NCBI RefSeq assembly: GCF_007567505.1
Contig: NZ_CP041783.1
Coordinates: forward strand, 3,534,001-3,598,000
Length of the DNA stretch: 64,000 nt
Reading direction: 5' to 3'
DNA from: Shewanella donghaensis
Lineage (GTDB): Bacteria; Pseudomonadota; Gammaproteobacteria; Enterobacterales; Shewanellaceae
Shown here: positions 35,640-45,123 of the stretch, in pieces
How positions within the stretch are numbered: position 1 is the stretch's first letter
How the letters are laid out: each line of letters starts with the position of its first letter
Made by a program: the position numbers and the translations under genes
Notes under the pieces: model-generated
What the model saw: only the letters and a program-made list of their open reading frames with translations
Databases searched by the model: none
Told to the model about the DNA's origin: nothing

Positions 35640-36993
35640 TGAAAACTGCTAATAAATCCGTTTGTATTCGCTTACCTTGGGCATTTGTAGGTAAAGCATC
35701 AGGGTAGCGCCAGCGTCTTGGTAAAGTCACTCGTTCAAATTGGCTGAGTAAGTGTTGTTTTAAGAGGTTATTAACGCTTAATTTGCCTAGGTCTAGTTGT
35801 GCTAAACCTTCAGTGGTTAAGGTTATTGCTGCGCCAAGCATAATTCTTGGTTCAGCAAGTTGTATCACCGCGGCTTCTTTTACAAAGGGATGAGTACATA
35901 AAAGACCTTCCATCTGGGCTAACGATAAGCGTTTTTCTTCTACTTTTACGATACGGTCTAGCCTGTGCAATAACCTGAATCGACCATCTGCTTGTAGGTC
36001 GATTTTATCATCGCATTTAAGCCACTGTGTTGAACAAGGCAAGTAAGGAGACTTAATCATCAGCGCGCCATCTTCACTGTCAGAGGCTATTTCTATCGGG
36101 CTAAAAGGTAGCCAAGTACGGTCAACTTCTAGTTGTCGACGATAAGCAACACCGCCAGTCTCAGTGCTCCCAAATACTTCAATTGGCAATTGACCATAGC
36201 AAGTGTGGATATGCTGGGAGGCTTCATAACTTAATGGGCCGCCAGAGCTGAATATTAAGCTTGGCGCTAATTGCTGTTGCTCAAACTCCAATGCTTCAGG
36301 TAGACGAGATAATTGCGCGGGGCTACTGATTAAGCAAAGGTTAGGCATTAATGCAATGTAATAACTTAAGGTTTCTGGGTATTCAACTAAGTCACTTAAA
36401 AAAGGCCTGTTTGCGGCAAGTGGCCATAAAATCTTGAATAATAGACCATAGATATGTTGGTGAGAGACTGTTGAAATGACACTACACTGTGGTAATCGGG
36501 CTGCAAATGTTTGTTCTAATACGCTCACTTCAGCATCAAGTTGTGCGATCGATTTTTCAATGGCTTTAGGTTCACCACTGCTGCCAGAGGTGAATAATAC
36601 CAACTCACCTAAGTTGTCTGATTTCGGCCAATCTTTGGTCGGTAAACCGAGTTCTTTTTTGAGTAAGATAAACTGTTTAACTTCCGATAACGGCTGATCT
36701 GCTATGACGCCATCAAAAGCATGATTGAGTTCTGTTAACGTACCGCCTTGGGTATTTGATGGCAGTATAATTTGCTTACCTGCAAGTAATGCTGCACAAA
36801 TACCCGCAGCAAATAAATCGCTGGTTTCTGCTGCAAGTAACCAGCGTTTAGCTGGACTGGCTGAAAGCTGTTCGTATAAATACGCCACATGAGATTTAAA
36901 CAGATTACCTGTCACGATATCATGGTGATTGAAACTTATGAGTTGTTGGGTTTTCGGGCCAGTCTGTAACCAGTTAATCAGCAAGTTATTCAT
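35629..36993 (-). CDS. apeH: ApeH-like acyl/aryl-CoA (or ACP) synthetase, AMP-forming
   Basis: 454 residues of the ANL superfamily. The phosphate-binding loop LVLFTSGSSGEPKAIEKS lies near residues 130-147, EVFGSTETGGVAYR near 272 is the adenine-binding motif, and the C-terminal lid carries the final lysine in NAQGKRIQTD. It is shorter than typical CoA ligases, as in APE clusters, where ApeH activates 4-hydroxybenzoate-like starters and loads them on ApeE or ApeF. Here the starter could instead be a cinnamate or coumarate from the adjacent lyase. Confidence 0.87.
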   Translation of the reverse strand: MNNLLINWLQTGPKTQQLISFNHHDIVTGNLFKSHVAYLYEQLSASPAKRWLLAAETSDLFAAGICAALLAGKQIILPSNTQGGTLTELNHAFDGVIADQPLSEVKQFILLKKELGLPTKDWPKSDNLGELVLFTSGSSGEPKAIEKSIAQLDAEVSVLEQTFAARLPQCSVISTVSHQHIYGLLFKILWPLAANRPFLSDLVEYPETLSYYIALMPNLCLISSPAQLSRLPEALEFEQQQLAPSLIFSSGGPLSYEASQHIHTCYGQLPIEVFGSTETGGVAYRRQLEVDRTWLPFSPIEIASDSEDGALMIKSPYLPCSTQWLKCDDKIDLQADGRFRLLHRLDRIVKVEEKRLSLAQMEGLLCTHPFVKEAAVIQLAEPRIMLGAAITLTTEGLAQLDLGKLSVNNLLKQHLLSQFERVTLPRRWRYPDALPTNAQGKRIQTDLLAVFNDD

Positions 36994-37534
36994 GTTTTCT
37001 CAACCAAAATGTACGATACAGCCATTCTCCACCAAGCAATAAGCCCATAAGAAGATAAGCAATTAAACCATTGTAAAGGGTCCACATTTCTAGTGTGGAA
37101 AACTGGGCTGTATAGAATGCAACTGAGCCATTTAATACAAACAGTCCACACCAAAGTAGGGTGACTTTGTTTAAATAACTGATAGCAGCATCAGGTAAGT
37201 CCGGTTCTTTTAACCTTGCGAGTCTCTCAATCATGCTGGGCCCTTTTATTAGCGAATAACTAAAGAGTCCTAGCATGGTTAAATTAATCACTACAGGATA
37301 AAACAGTAACCAATCATTGCGTTTGGCAATAAAACTGGCAGCGGTTAATCCAATGCCCACTATTAGCGGCAACGCCATAGAGGCAAGTTGTTGTTTATTT
37401 AGCGCCAAGCGCGCAATAAGAATAATGCATAGTAATAGTGCTATTGTGCCAGGAGGCAAAAACTGCAAACCCAAATAGACCGCTAAGGGGTAGCAAACTA
37501 ACGCAATAGCGGTGAAGATTTGCAATAACAGCAT
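36986..37534 (-). CDS. apeG: ApeG-like membrane protein (COG4648 type)
   Basis: 182 residues with about five to six hydrophobic helices and few polar loops, as in the COG4648 membrane protein found next to ACP genes in aryl polyene clusters. No catalytic motif is visible. It shares 1 nt with apeF and overlaps apeH by 8 nt, so it belongs to the same transcript. Its role in APE synthesis is not known to me. Confidence 0.75.
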   Translation of the reverse strand: MLLLQIFTAIALVCYPLAVYLGLQFLPPGTIALLLCIILIARLALNKQQLASMALPLIVGIGLTAASFIAKRNDWLLFYPVVINLTMLGLFSYSLIKGPSMIERLARLKEPDLPDAAISYLNKVTLLWCGLFVLNGSVAFYTAQFSTLEMWTLYNGLIAYLLMGLLLGGEWLYRTFWLRKHE

Positions 37535-37782
37535 TAGTCTTTCATTAACCCTTCGATAGCATTGACGACATCTTCAACCGTTCTAACAGTCTTGAACTGA
37601 TCTGGCTGAATCTTCTTACCTGTCATCTGTTGCAGCTTAATCACTAAATCAACGGCATCAATGCTGTCTAAATCCAGCGCTTCATAAAGTGAGGCATCTA
37701 GAGTGATATCATCAGCGTCAATTTCAAATTCATCCACAAGAATTTGAGTTAACATTTCAAGGATTTGATCACGACTTTTCAT
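37534..37782 (-). CDS. apeF: ApeF-like acyl carrier protein
   Basis: 82 residues with the phosphopantetheine site Ser40 in LDLDSIDAVDL. Acidic helix II follows and the protein starts MKSRDQILEMLTQILVDEFE. It carries the growing polyene chain as one of two ACPs of the cluster. The stop codon shares a base with the apeG start. Confidence 0.92.
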   Translation of the reverse strand: MKSRDQILEMLTQILVDEFEIDADDITLDASLYEALDLDSIDAVDLVIKLQQMTGKKIQPDQFKTVRTVEDVVNAIEGLMKD

Positions 37783-37791
37783 GATAATTCC

Positions 37792-38046
37792 TTAAGAACG
37801 TTGTGATTCAATAAAGCTAGCTAAACTCGCAACACTGAAAAAGTGTGCTTTAGTGGCTTCTGAGTTCGCTTCGATTTTGATATCGAATTTCTTTTTGATC
37901 GCTAAACCAAGTTCAAGAGCATCAATTGAGTCTAAACCTAAGCCTTCACCAAATAGTGCTGCATCGGTTTCAATATCACCAATGCTGACGTCTTCTAAAT
38001 CGAGACAGTCGATGATCAGTTGTTTGATTTCATTATGTAAAGTCAT
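37792..38046 (-). CDS. apeE: ApeE-like acyl carrier protein
   Basis: 84 residues with Ser40 in LGLDSIDALEL, the phosphopantetheine attachment motif. The sequence differs clearly from the second ACP (apeF) 9 bp downstream, so the two are not a recent duplication. In APE pathways ApeE is the ACP on which chain elongation takes place. Confidence 0.92.
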   Translation of the reverse strand: MTLHNEIKQLIIDCLDLEDVSIGDIETDAALFGEGLGLDSIDALELGLAIKKKFDIKIEANSEATKAHFFSVASLASFIESQRS

Positions 38047-38071
38047 ATTAATATTCTAATTTTGATTGATT

Positions 38072-38923
38072 TTATTTTACTTTCACTAAGTCGTTACTAG
38101 GTACTAAGGCGAATAATTGCTGTTGATAATATTGCTCTAAATCGCGGGTTAATACTCTAGCCAATTTAGCTTCGCTACTTTGATTAGTATCATACATCAG
38201 GTGGTCAAAAGCTGCGCCAATTTCTACTGACATATTCATCGTTTGCCTTGGAATGTCGTACCAAGGTTGTTGCTTCGTTAGCCCAGCCACATCAATACGC
38301 AGCGTGACAGGAATAATGTTTTTCTTCGTTCTAATGGCAATGTTTGCAGCACCGCGGGCAAAAGGATTGGTTTTCTGCCCTGCCACAGTACGAGTACCTT
38401 CAGGAAATATAATTAAGTTTGTATCACTATCAAGAACTTGCTGGCAATCTTGTAATAATAACTCTGCTCTACGGTTAGGTATGTAACCAGCAGAAGCCAA
38501 AACGCCTCTAATAAATGGATTTCGCCATAGTGTGTTCTTAACAATGCAGCCAGCATTAGGCATTAAGCTAATGAGTACCACTACATCAACTAGCGTAGGG
38601 TGATTTGCTATCACTATTACACCTTTTGCATCAGTTAAAGCTTGTATATTTTTAGTGGTTACCTTGATGACTCCAGTGGATGTCAACATCCACACAAAGC
38701 CTTTAAACATTTTGTGTACGGCTTTCTGAACTCTAGCAATACGTTGTTGTTTCTGACCCGGCCAAAAGCGAAGAATAGGCAATATTGTGATAGAGCTCAG
38801 TAGCCCACCAAGACCAAACGCCACATAGCACAATACTCCGCCAATCCAACGGGGGATATAAGCGAGGCCAGTTAACCGCGTTGCGGTTTCTATCTGGAGA
38901 TTGTTGAGCTGATTACTTGTCAT
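38072..38923 (-). CDS. apeD: ApeD-like 1-acyl-sn-glycerol-3-phosphate acyltransferase family protein
   Basis: 283 residues. Two N-terminal hydrophobic segments are followed by the PlsC-type motifs: NHPTLVDVV (H-x4-D) near residue 110 and IIFPEGTRTVAG near 175. This indicates transfer of an acyl group to a lysophospholipid-like acceptor. Within the APE operon it probably builds or modifies the lipid anchor. It lies 1 nt inside the end of apeC. Confidence 0.88.
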   Translation of the reverse strand: MTSNQLNNLQIETATRLTGLAYIPRWIGGVLCYVAFGLGGLLSSITILPILRFWPGQKQQRIARVQKAVHKMFKGFVWMLTSTGVIKVTTKNIQALTDAKGVIVIANHPTLVDVVVLISLMPNAGCIVKNTLWRNPFIRGVLASAGYIPNRRAELLLQDCQQVLDSDTNLIIFPEGTRTVAGQKTNPFARGAANIAIRTKKNIIPVTLRIDVAGLTKQQPWYDIPRQTMNMSVEIGAAFDHLMYDTNQSSEAKLARVLTRDLEQYYQQQLFALVPSNDLVKVK

Positions 38924-39678
38924 TATTGACCGTTATAGCTCTTTAGCTGCCACTGCCATTGGCATAATTGACCGGATTTCGCTTTATCTGAGGCGATTGC
39001 ATGAATGAGTTCAGCAAAGCTAATCGGTTGGGGTGATGCAGCCTCATTATTATCACTATTCGTTAATGTCAGTTGGGCAAGTGTTTGAGAGTGACCGCTG
39101 TTAGCTGGGGCTAAATAAAGCCCCATGGCAAGCGGTAGTTCGAATTCTAGAGTGAATTGATTATATATGGGCGGGACAGGATCGTCGCCAAAAACCATTA
39201 ATACAGGTTCTGGGTTTTCTGCAAGCTGAGCGTAGACTTCAACCATCGCTAGTGAAAGTGTTTCTTCACCTGCCGCAATAGACGTTGAGGGGGCAGTGTT
39301 ACCGGTGACAATACCGTATATTCCACTGGCTGTATTATGAACTGATTGGCTGAAAGCGAGTGGTGACAAAGACTCTTTGATGACCACATCTTTTAGCAGT
39401 CCAAGAGTACGAGTCAGTTCGCCATGGCGTGATGCAAATACACTGCGACAATTTTCTGCAGGATTACAATCATAGGCAGCAGTCAGCATCATTTTAGTTA
39501 ACCGACTAAAACGTCTGCGTTTCATTGCAGGTACTTGAAGTAAGGGCGGGGAGATAGAGCTAGCATTAGGAGTTAAATTTGAATCGGAGGCGCGCTTATC
39601 CCATTCGCTCCAGCTCTCTTTATTTTGAAAGTCTACAGACCAAGCACCCCATGAGAGAATATCAAATACTAATTGCAC
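38923..39678 (-). CDS. apeC: ApeC-like chain-length factor (ketosynthase-like)
   Basis: 251 residues with the N-terminal pattern of the beta-ketoacyl-synthase-like chain length factor of aryl polyene clusters (LVFDILSWGAWSVDF, then PAMKRRRFSRLTKMMLTAAYD). It lacks the catalytic Cys-His-His set of a true ketosynthase, as expected; it should pair with ApeO. Starts at GTG 39678 with AGAGG upstream. It is the first gene of the 18-gene operon, so the operon promoter should lie between 39678 and the hairpin at 39790-39817. Confidence 0.85.
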   Translation of the reverse strand: MQLVFDILSWGAWSVDFQNKESWSEWDKRASDSNLTPNASSISPPLLQVPAMKRRRFSRLTKMMLTAAYDCNPAENCRSVFASRHGELTRTLGLLKDVVIKESLSPLAFSQSVHNTASGIYGIVTGNTAPSTSIAAGEETLSLAMVEVYAQLAENPEPVLMVFGDDPVPPIYNQFTLEFELPLAMGLYLAPANSGHSQTLAQLTLTNSDNNEAASPQPISFAELIHAIASDKAKSGQLCQWQWQLKSYNGQ

Positions 39679-39789
39679 TACTTTGCCTCTGATATGACTC
39701 AGGTATCCCTAGCTGAGTTAATAATACTACTGGCTGATTGTACCGTAATTCTAACGAGACAATGAAGTCTTTTTGTGTGAGGCTAAATA

Positions 39790-39817
39790 AAAATAGCGAC
39801 ATAAATGTCGCTATTTT
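39790..39817 (-). terminator. Rho-independent terminator after the DUF3014 gene
   Basis: A 13-bp perfect stem, AAAATAGCGACAT 39790-39802 with 39805-39817 and a very short loop, followed on the minus strand by TATTTAGCC. It lies about 85 bp beyond the stop of the DUF3014 gene and insulates it from the aryl polyene operon. Confidence 0.8.
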
Positions 39818-39900
39818 TGTTATGTAATCAATAGAGGCGCTGATAAATTCATTAAGTCGTAACATACTGTTACTAATGAAGTACTATATTGCCCGCTTAA

Positions 39901-40767
39901 CTATTTTGCCATTTGTTGTTGCAGCTTTCTGATGGCTGTTTTGATCTTGAGGCTGTTTTCAGGTCCCATACGCACCATAAACTTTTGCACGTTGGGTAGC
40001 GCTTCAAGCTTAGGGTCGACAAATTGATAATTCACACTGATAGAGCTTAATTCAATAGGATCTTCAATGATCGGTGCGGCTAAAATCACTTTAAAAGCTT
40101 CTTGCATTCGATCGTCAAATGACATGTCGCTATAACCTAATTCTTCAAATGCTTCGTCGAATATTGGGGTGAGTTCTTTGTAAGTACTGATCAGTTGTTG
40201 TTCGTTCATACCTGACATCATGTTGGCGTATAGGTCATAACGATGATAACTATCAGGATTTAAGTAAGTTTTATTGGTTATTTCACTCACTGTAAAGCTG
40301 TCTTTAGGGCCTTTTAATGGGCTAGCTTTGTGAATAACTTCACCTTGTGCCATGTTATCAACAAAAACCACAAACTGACGGGCAATGTCTTTTTTCAAAA
40401 TCAATGAATCGATTTTCATGCCATCAGCCATATCAATGGTTTTCTGTGCCACAAAATCATCACTTTCAGTCAGTGCTGGTAAGGGTTCAACTACGACTTC
40501 AGGTTCCGCTGGTGCCTCAATAACGGTTGGTTCAATGACCTTAACAATGACTTCTTCAATGGGTTCTTGTTCAATTGGCTGTTCTGGTACCGGTTCAGGT
40601 AATTGCACAGGGATCGGAAATTCAATTTCAGGTTCACTATTAGATGTGAAATAGAAATAGCCAGCGCCAGCAAGTAACACCGCAACGGTAATGGCGATCA
40701 CACCTGCAGTACTTCCACTGGCACGGTTATATTGTGGTGTTGCTCTGTCTTCTTGATTGGCTTGCAT
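39901..40767 (-). CDS. DUF3014 domain protein, membrane anchored
   Basis: 288 residues: a short polar N-terminus, one transmembrane helix (about 20-42, STAGVIAITVAVLLAGAGYFYF), a Pro/Glu-rich linker (about 45-100), and a C-terminal domain (about 110-288) with IARQFVVFVDNMAQGEV and the block RYDLYANMMSGMNEQQLI typical of DUF3014. Orientation should put the domain outside the cytoplasm. Function is unknown. The linker is probably extended and disordered. Confidence 0.82.
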   Translation of the reverse strand: MQANQEDRATPQYNRASGSTAGVIAITVAVLLAGAGYFYFTSNSEPEIEFPIPVQLPEPVPEQPIEQEPIEEVIVKVIEPTVIEAPAEPEVVVEPLPALTESDDFVAQKTIDMADGMKIDSLILKKDIARQFVVFVDNMAQGEVIHKASPLKGPKDSFTVSEITNKTYLNPDSYHRYDLYANMMSGMNEQQLISTYKELTPIFDEAFEELGYSDMSFDDRMQEAFKVILAAPIIEDPIELSSISVNYQFVDPKLEALPNVQKFMVRMGPENSLKIKTAIRKLQQQMAK

Positions 40768-40927
40768 TTCTATTCCTTAGCTTTAAACGTCGAAAGTGGA
40801 ACCGAATACGGGTTAATTATAGGTTAGTCATGCTAACAAATATTGCTTAAACGAATTTAACCTTAGGCTTCATTCTGCAATAATCTGCTCACTTGTCTAG
40901 TAATAACATCGCAAGGTTAACAATAAT

Positions 40928-43003
40928 TTATGCTTGTACGTATTGTTGGCGATCACCCAACCATCGATGAATAATACTGTCGACATTGTCAGGTACTCGT
41001 TGCATGACATGTGTCGCTAGTTTTTGTGTATTTTCAATGAGATATTGATCTCTGACTAAATCTGCAATTTTCATTTCAGCTAAACCAGTTTGTCGAGTAC
41101 CGAGTACTTCACCTGGCCCTCTAATTTCTAAGTCTTTTTGTGCGATAACAAAACCATCATTGCTGTCTCGCAGCACCCCTATACGTTTGGTCGCGGTTTG
41201 AGATAACGGCGCTTTATATAATAAAACACAATGGCTTGCTATTGAACCACGGCCTACTCGACCACGTAATTGATGTAATTGAGCAAGGCCTAAACGCTCT
41301 GGATTTTCGATAATCATTAAGCTGGCATTTGGCACATCAACACCGACTTCTATAACCGTAGTGGCAACTAATAAGTGTAGTTCACCCGCTTTAAATTGAG
41401 CCATGATTTGCTGTTTCTCAGCACTCTTCATCCGTCCGTGAACTAGGCCGACTTTGAGTTCCGGCAATAACTTAGCTAACTCGGCAGCAGTATCTTCAGC
41501 GGCTTGGCACTCAAGTACTTCAGATTCTTCAATTAAGGTGCAAACCCAATATATCTGACGATTATCATTTATTGCTGCTTGTTTGACTCGCTCAATAACT
41601 TGTTCTCGACGATGGTCCCCAATTGCGACGGTGGTTACTGGCGTTCTGCCTGGTGGTAACTCATCAATGACGGAGGTTTCTAAATCCGCATATGCTGTCA
41701 TCGCTAATGTTCGTGGGATTGGTGTTGCTGTCATTATTAATTGATGCGGATGAAAGCCTTGGCTTACGCCTTTTTCCCGTAAGCCTAAGCGTTGATGTAC
41801 GCCGAAACGGTGTTGTTCATCAATGATAATTAGCGCGAGTTTATTGAAGCTAACTTTTTCTTGAAAAATAGCATGAGTGCCAATCACCATATTGGCGCTG
41901 CCATCAGCAATGTCTGCTAGAGATTGAGTTCTAGCTTTGCCTTTTAATTTACCCGCTAACCAACCGACTTTAAGGCCTAGTGGTTCAAACCATGCTGCAA
42001 AATTAACCGCATGTTGCTCAGCCAGCAATTCGGTGGGTGCCATCATCGCCACTTGATAGCCATTTTCGATGGCTTGCAGGGCTGCTAATGCCGCAACTAA
42101 TGTTTTACCCGAACCCACATCACCCTGCACTAAGCGCATCATCGGAGTGGGTTGTTCAATATCGATGCTAATTTCAGCCCCTACACGTTGTTGAGCACCG
42201 GTGGGTTTAAACGGTAAGGCCTTTAAAAATGGGTTTAGCAGCTGGCCTGTTGCAGGTAATGTGACGGCTTTATCGAGGTTATTACGTTGGCGTAATTGCA
42301 ACATACTGAGGTTATGGGCAAGCAGCTCTTCTTGTACCAATCGCTGCTGAGCTGGGTGCATTCCTAGCTCTAAATCTGATTGTACTATGTCATTGGGTGG
42401 TCGATGAATTAATGATAAAGCTTGGCTGATGCTCATATTATTCGGCTGTAACTCAGGCGGTAATAATTCCTGTAAGCCGCCTTGATTGAGCATGGCTAGA
42501 GCCTGTTCAGACATTTTTATCCAGCTGGCTTGTTTTAATCCTTCAGTGGAAGGATAAATCGGTGTCAGTGATTCACTGAGAGCTGCATTGTCGCCGGCTT
42601 TTATAATTTTGTATTCAGGGTGGATAATCTCAAAGTGGCGATTACCACGTTTGATTTCGCCATAAGCACGAATAATTGCGCCATTTTGCATGCTATTACG
42701 CTGGGCTACGGAGAAGTTAAAAAAGCGTAATGTCAGATGGCCTGATTCATCTGCAATGTTGCAGGTCAGCATACGTCTGCGGCCCGGTACTATCTGAGTC
42801 GAGAGTATTTCGGCTTCAACGGTAGCGTACATTGCAGGGTATAACGCATTGATGGGGTAAATTTGGGTTCGGTCTTCATAACGCAGAGGCAAATGAAACA
42901 GCACATCTTGTACTGTTTTAATCCCCAGCTTTTCCAGCTTGTCAGCGACTTTTTTAGCGACGCCTTTTAAGTCGGTTATCGGAACCTGATCCAATGGTTG
43001 CAA
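40928..43003 (-). CDS. recG: RecG, ATP-dependent DNA helicase
   Basis: 691 residues. N-terminal wedge (OB-fold) domain, then helicase motifs: Walker A VQGDVGSGKTLVAA, motif II IIIDEQHRFG, motif III MTATPIPRTLA, and motifs V and VI (VGVDVPNAS, LHQLRGRVGRG). RecG rewinds and regresses stalled replication forks. The start is TTG at 43003, behind AAAGG; the N-terminus QPLDQVPITDLKGVAKK matches the family. RecG often lies near spoT in gammaproteobacteria; here it is 6.5 kb away. Confidence 0.95.
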   Translation of the reverse strand: MQPLDQVPITDLKGVAKKVADKLEKLGIKTVQDVLFHLPLRYEDRTQIYPINALYPAMYATVEAEILSTQIVPGRRRMLTCNIADESGHLTLRFFNFSVAQRNSMQNGAIIRAYGEIKRGNRHFEIIHPEYKIIKAGDNAALSESLTPIYPSTEGLKQASWIKMSEQALAMLNQGGLQELLPPELQPNNMSISQALSLIHRPPNDIVQSDLELGMHPAQQRLVQEELLAHNLSMLQLRQRNNLDKAVTLPATGQLLNPFLKALPFKPTGAQQRVGAEISIDIEQPTPMMRLVQGDVGSGKTLVAALAALQAIENGYQVAMMAPTELLAEQHAVNFAAWFEPLGLKVGWLAGKLKGKARTQSLADIADGSANMVIGTHAIFQEKVSFNKLALIIIDEQHRFGVHQRLGLREKGVSQGFHPHQLIMTATPIPRTLAMTAYADLETSVIDELPPGRTPVTTVAIGDHRREQVIERVKQAAINDNRQIYWVCTLIEESEVLECQAAEDTAAELAKLLPELKVGLVHGRMKSAEKQQIMAQFKAGELHLLVATTVIEVGVDVPNASLMIIENPERLGLAQLHQLRGRVGRGSIASHCVLLYKAPLSQTATKRIGVLRDSNDGFVIAQKDLEIRGPGEVLGTRQTGLAEMKIADLVRDQYLIENTQKLATHVMQRVPDNVDSIIHRWLGDRQQYVQA

Positions 43004-43277
43004 ATCTACAATGCCTTTCTGTTTTTGAGTCGGTTACAAACTTCGTTATTTGGCGATTATTGTTAGTAACCAATGCTAGTAGCTGAAGTGAGTTACTAAA
43101 CCTAATGATTAAAACTAGCGATAAAGTTTGCACTTATCCCAAGAGTTATACACTTAGCTTTATAGCACACATGGTCGTTAGCAACGATAGTACTGTAAAT
43201 ATATACAGATGTATTGCTTATCTTAGCAGAGTTTTAAAACAAGGCAATATTAATCCAAATAACAAGTTTAACGGCCT

Positions 43278-43898
43278 TTATAACCAGCCCTTTTGTTTAG
43301 CAATTCTTGCGGCATCAATACGATTAGTCGCACTGAGTTTACTAATCGCTTCAGAAAGGTAATTACGCACAGTGCCTTCAGCGATGAATAACTTAGCTGC
43401 TATATCACTAGTTGATAGCCCTTCACTGGCCAATCGCAGGGCTTTTCTCTCTTTATCATTGAGTGGGTCGATATCGCCAATTGCGCTGATAGCCAATTCA
43501 GGATCGATAACTTTTTTACCTGACATAACCAGTTTAATCGCGCTAACAAGACTATCTGATGGTGCATCTTTTAACAAAAAACCTTCGACACCAGAGCTTA
43601 GTGCGCGCTTGATATAACCCGCGCGGCCGAATGTGGTTAAGATGATGATCTTAGTTTTAGCTTGGGCCTGAGCTTGGTATTGCTGTAACCATTGTGCGAG
43701 TTCAAGTCCGGTGTGGCCGGGCATTTCAATATCACTAAGGAGCAAATCAAAATGTTGTTGTTTCAGCAATGTCATGGCTTGGTTACCATCTTCAGCTTCA
43801 GTGACGTCGACTTCACCTAATTCACTTTTAGCCAGAGTCAGTAATGCCGATAGTGCACCTCTTACCATGGCTTGATCTTCTGCTAATAAAATTTTCAT
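43278..43898 (-). CDS. NarL/FixJ-type response regulator (DesR-like)
   Basis: 206 residues with an N-terminal receiver domain (phospho-acceptor Asp in LLLSDIEMPGHTG, Lys in LLKDAPSD) and a C-terminal LuxR-type helix-turn-helix (LRLASEGLSTSDIAAKLFIAEGTVRNYLSEAISKL). ATG 43898 is chosen; a TTG one codon upstream is possible. It directly follows the histidine kinase gene (4 bp), so the two form a DesK/DesR-type system. The target is not evident nearby. Confidence 0.92.
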   Translation of the reverse strand: MKILLAEDQAMVRGALSALLTLAKSELGEVDVTEAEDGNQAMTLLKQQHFDLLLSDIEMPGHTGLELAQWLQQYQAQAQAKTKIIILTTFGRAGYIKRALSSGVEGFLLKDAPSDSLVSAIKLVMSGKKVIDPELAISAIGDIDPLNDKERKALRLASEGLSTSDIAAKLFIAEGTVRNYLSEAISKLSATNRIDAARIAKQKGWL

Positions 43899-43901
43899 CA
43901 A

Positions 43902-45038
43902 TTATACTTCCATGTCTTTTTCTGGTGAGCTTTGGAGTGGCAAGCTAATGGTAAAACGGTAACCATCTTCAGTATCATAAGTAAACTTGCCGTCTAACAG
44001 TTCCACTCGTTCTCTTATCCCTTTTAAACCATTACCTTCTTCAATAGCTTTAGTCGATGAGTTATCACTAAGGCTGCAGTCGAGTTGATTGTCTGTTATT
44101 TGATATTGCAGCAAACATTGGCTGGCGTGGCTATGTTTCACCATATTATTCACTAGCTCTGTCAGCATTAACCCTAGCTGGGATTCTTGCAATGGGGTTA
44201 ACTCAGGCAGTTGCCCATCAATATGAACCTCGATACCTTTGTGTCTTAATAAGCTGCAAAGTTGATTCACCGTTTCTTCCAAGCCCTTATGTTTGTAGTT
44301 TGAAACCGTTTGGCGAATTTCACTTAAACTATTTCGGGCAATATCTGCTAGTTCTTGTAAATGCTGTTTCGCGAGAATTAGTTCTCCTGCTTCAACCAGT
44401 TTTTCAGCGAGTTGTGCTTTCAGTGCAATGGAAGATAAATTGTGGCCCATGATGTCATGTAAATCTCGCGCAATACGTTCGCGCTCAAGTGCGGTGGCTA
44501 AGTTAGCTATTTCATCATTTGACTGTCTTTGTTGGCGCCTGATGCGTTCATTGTTATGTTCGACGACCCCAAAAAGTCCGACTACAAAGGTGATTAGCAT
44601 GCCGTACAGCGGGAAATAATACGCTTCATAGCCAATCATATAATCCAGTAACCACAACCAGCCACTAATAAGGATAAAGCTAATTATTGCCGTGCGAAGG
44701 GAGTAAAAAAAGCCAATGAAAAAGCCTGCAAAACTGAAAAATGAAATCGAGCCTGTGGTAAATACAGTGGCGATACTCGCTGTCATGAGCATCAGAGCTA
44801 AGGGGTATTTCGCTTGAGAGGCCGAACTTTTATAGGCCCAAAAGTAACCATATAAAAATGGCATGATTAAAAACAAACTCACAGCAACTTGAACCCAATC
44901 ATCCTTCATAAACCAAATCGGAATGAAGTAAAAAATGAGATTAAGTAGATATACCCAAGCCGTTTTTTGCTTATAAGCTCTTTCTGGGTGAATGGCACTA
45001 TTTGTTGTCGAACTATTTGTCGCACTAGTATTAGACAT
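43902..45038 (-). CDS. DesK-type sensor histidine kinase
   Basis: 378 residues from ATG 45038, which has a textbook AAGGAGG ribosome-binding site; the frame could be extended 12 codons upstream without such a site. About five transmembrane helices (about 20-165) are followed by a HisKA_3 dimerisation domain (ERIARDLHDIMGHNLSSIALKAQLAEKL, His in LHDIMGHN) and an HATPase_c domain (LTELVNNMVKHSHAS, then GNGLKGIRER). This is the architecture of thermosensor DesK, but the signal here is unknown. Confidence 0.92.
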   Translation of the reverse strand: MSNTSATNSSTTNSAIHPERAYKQKTAWVYLLNLIFYFIPIWFMKDDWVQVAVSLFLIMPFLYGYFWAYKSSASQAKYPLALMLMTASIATVFTTGSISFFSFAGFFIGFFYSLRTAIISFILISGWLWLLDYMIGYEAYYFPLYGMLITFVVGLFGVVEHNNERIRRQQRQSNDEIANLATALERERIARDLHDIMGHNLSSIALKAQLAEKLVEAGELILAKQHLQELADIARNSLSEIRQTVSNYKHKGLEETVNQLCSLLRHKGIEVHIDGQLPELTPLQESQLGLMLTELVNNMVKHSHASQCLLQYQITDNQLDCSLSDNSSTKAIEEGNGLKGIRERVELLDGKFTYDTEDGYRFTISLPLQSSPEKDMEV

Positions 45039-45123
45039 GAAGCCTCCTTGCGAAGTTAGCATACTGTAACTCAATAGAAATGTGTATGAGATCAGTTGCT
45101 AACTTCAAGTTACCTATCACTCG

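Noticed and set aside
39662..39865. 67-codon frame upstream of apeC
   Set aside because: It spans the terminator hairpin at 39790-39817 and overlaps the apeC start; composition looks non-coding.
43105..43362. 85-codon frame between recG and the response regulator
   Set aside because: It overlaps the response-regulator 3' end on the opposite strand, has no domain and lacks a good ribosome-binding site.
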